From Flavipsychrobacter stenotrophus (lineage in GTDB: Bacteria > Bacteroidota > Bacteroidia > Chitinophagales > Chitinophagaceae): a stretch of DNA of 7,179 nt. A program made the translations under genes and the position numbers. This document shows positions 6,562-7,179 of the stretch, in pieces. The notes beneath the pieces were generated by a model. That model had not been told where the DNA came from, made no database searches, and saw only the letters and a list, made by a program, of their open reading frames with translations. The stretch lies in the NCBI GenBank assembly GCA_947379685.1, contig CANCOG010000256.1, forward strand, positions 1 through 7,179, given 5' to 3'. The stretch's first letter is position 1. Every line of letters starts with the position of its first letter.

Positions 6562-7179
6562 ATGGTACAAACAGATTATATCCACGTCCCCTACGGTAGA
6601 ACCGTACATGGCGAAGATGAAGTAGCCGCAGTGGTTAATGTATTACGTACATCTACCCAAATGGGTAAGAATGTACGTGAAATGGAAGAGCGTATTGCTG
6701 CTCTCTATAACAAGAAATACGGTATAATGGTAAACAGCGGCTCATCGGCCCTGTACCTCGCTGCCGATCTCATGAACTATGAGCCCGGAGCGGAAATAAT
6801 TACACCTGCCCTCACATTCTCTACAACGGTTGCCCCTATTGTGAAAAAAGGCTGGATCCCTGCCTTTATTGACGTAGAAGAAGGCACTTACAACCTCGAT
6901 GCCAACAAAGTAGAGGAAATGATAACGCCTAACACCAAGGCGATGATCATCCCTAACCTTATGGGCAACCTCCCTGACTGGAAGGTGCTTCGCGAAATTG
7001 CAGACAAGCACAACCTTTTTGTGCTTGAAGATTCTGCCGATACGCTTGGCGCTGAAATTGGCGGGTCTTCTTCAGGGCGCTTTACCGACATGAGTACCAC
7101 CAGTTTCTATGGCTCTCACATCATCAATTGTGGTGGCAATGGCGGTATGTTGTGTGTTAACCAGGATGCACACTACGAC
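6562..7179 (+). CDS. DegT/DnrJ/EryC1/StrS-fold enzyme, probable PMP-dependent sugar 3-dehydrase (RfbH/DdhC- or ColD-like), 3'-truncated by window end
   Basis: The first 206 residues of a fold-type I aminotransferase-like enzyme acting on nucleotide-linked 4-keto-6-deoxy sugars in the cytoplasm. Visible are the phosphate-binding turn NSGSSALYLA (58-67), TPALTFSTTVAPIVKKGWIP (81-100), the IDVEEGTYNLD segment (103-113), MGNLPDWKVLREIADKHNLF (134-153) and EDSADTLGAE (156-165), where Asp157 should contact the cofactor ring nitrogen. At the place of the internal-aldimine lysine (SFxxxK in true aminotransferases) it reads SFYGSH, so His186 replaces lysine. From memory, E1 (DdhC/RfbH) uses Asp194, Tyr217 and His220; here Asp160, Tyr183 and His186 have identical spacing. 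This argues for C-3 deoxygenation with PMP rather than transamination. The segment after the histidine, IINCGGNGGM, is slightly longer than the usual GEGG form. The iron-sulfur cysteines that separate E1 from ColD would lie beyond the window. The ATG at 6562 fits the promoter and the family N-terminus. It may open a surface-polysaccharide cluster. Confidence 0.85.
   Translation, partial: MVQTDYIHVPYGRTVHGEDEVAAVVNVLRTSTQMGKNVREMEERIAALYNKKYGIMVNSGSSALYLAADLMNYEPGAEIITPALTFSTTVAPIVKKGWIPAFIDVEEGTYNLDANKVEEMITPNTKAMIIPNLMGNLPDWKVLREIADKHNLFVLEDSADTLGAEIGGSSSGRFTDMSTTSFYGSHIINCGGNGGMLCVNQDAHYD

Overview
The window comes from a member of the Bacteroidota, most likely a Chitinophagaceae-like or related environmental lineage. 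Evidence for this: a TonB-dependent receptor with an N-terminal carboxypeptidase-regulatory-like domain; a secreted protein ending in a type A sorting domain of the type IX secretion system (T9SS), a machinery largely confined to this phylum; a BshA of the bacillithiol pathway; promoters of the Bacteroidota type (TAnnTTTG or TAnnTTCG at -7); and no Shine-Dalgarno sequence before any gene. The exact genus cannot be read from the sequence.

Layout, all on the + strand: (1) 67-1209, bshA, glycosyltransferase of bacillithiol synthesis. (2) 1210-1385, an AT-rich spacer with an 11-bp direct repeat and a promoter. (3) 1386-4226, a complete 946-aa TonB-dependent outer-membrane receptor. (4) 4227-4473, a spacer with a strong intrinsic terminator followed by a new promoter. 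(5) 4474-6366, a 630-aa secreted, probably beta-helical protein with a T9SS sorting domain. (6) 6367-6561, a terminator, a 48-bp array of six degenerate 8-bp units, and a promoter. (7) 6562-7179, the first 206 codons of a DegT/DnrJ/EryC1/StrS-fold sugar enzyme cut by the window end. No spacer exceeds 300 bp and no RNA gene, insertion sequence or CRISPR array was seen.

Each of the four genes has its own candidate promoter close to the start codon, and two strong terminators separate the last three, so the window looks like four separate transcription units rather than one operon. The receptor and the secreted beta-helix protein probably form a functional pair at the cell surface (cargo capture plus TonB-driven import, without a SusD lipoprotein), but their substrate cannot be told from sequence. 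bshA is a thiol-cofactor gene with no visible partner here.

The most distinctive observation is in the last gene. The catalytic lysine that defines PLP-dependent sugar aminotransferases is replaced by histidine (His186), together with an Asp and a Tyr at the spacing seen in the 3-dehydrase DdhC/RfbH (E1). The enzyme is therefore better read as a PMP-dependent sugar 3-dehydrase or dehydratase than as an aminotransferase, which would point to a 3-deoxy or 3,6-dideoxy sugar pathway continuing past the window.
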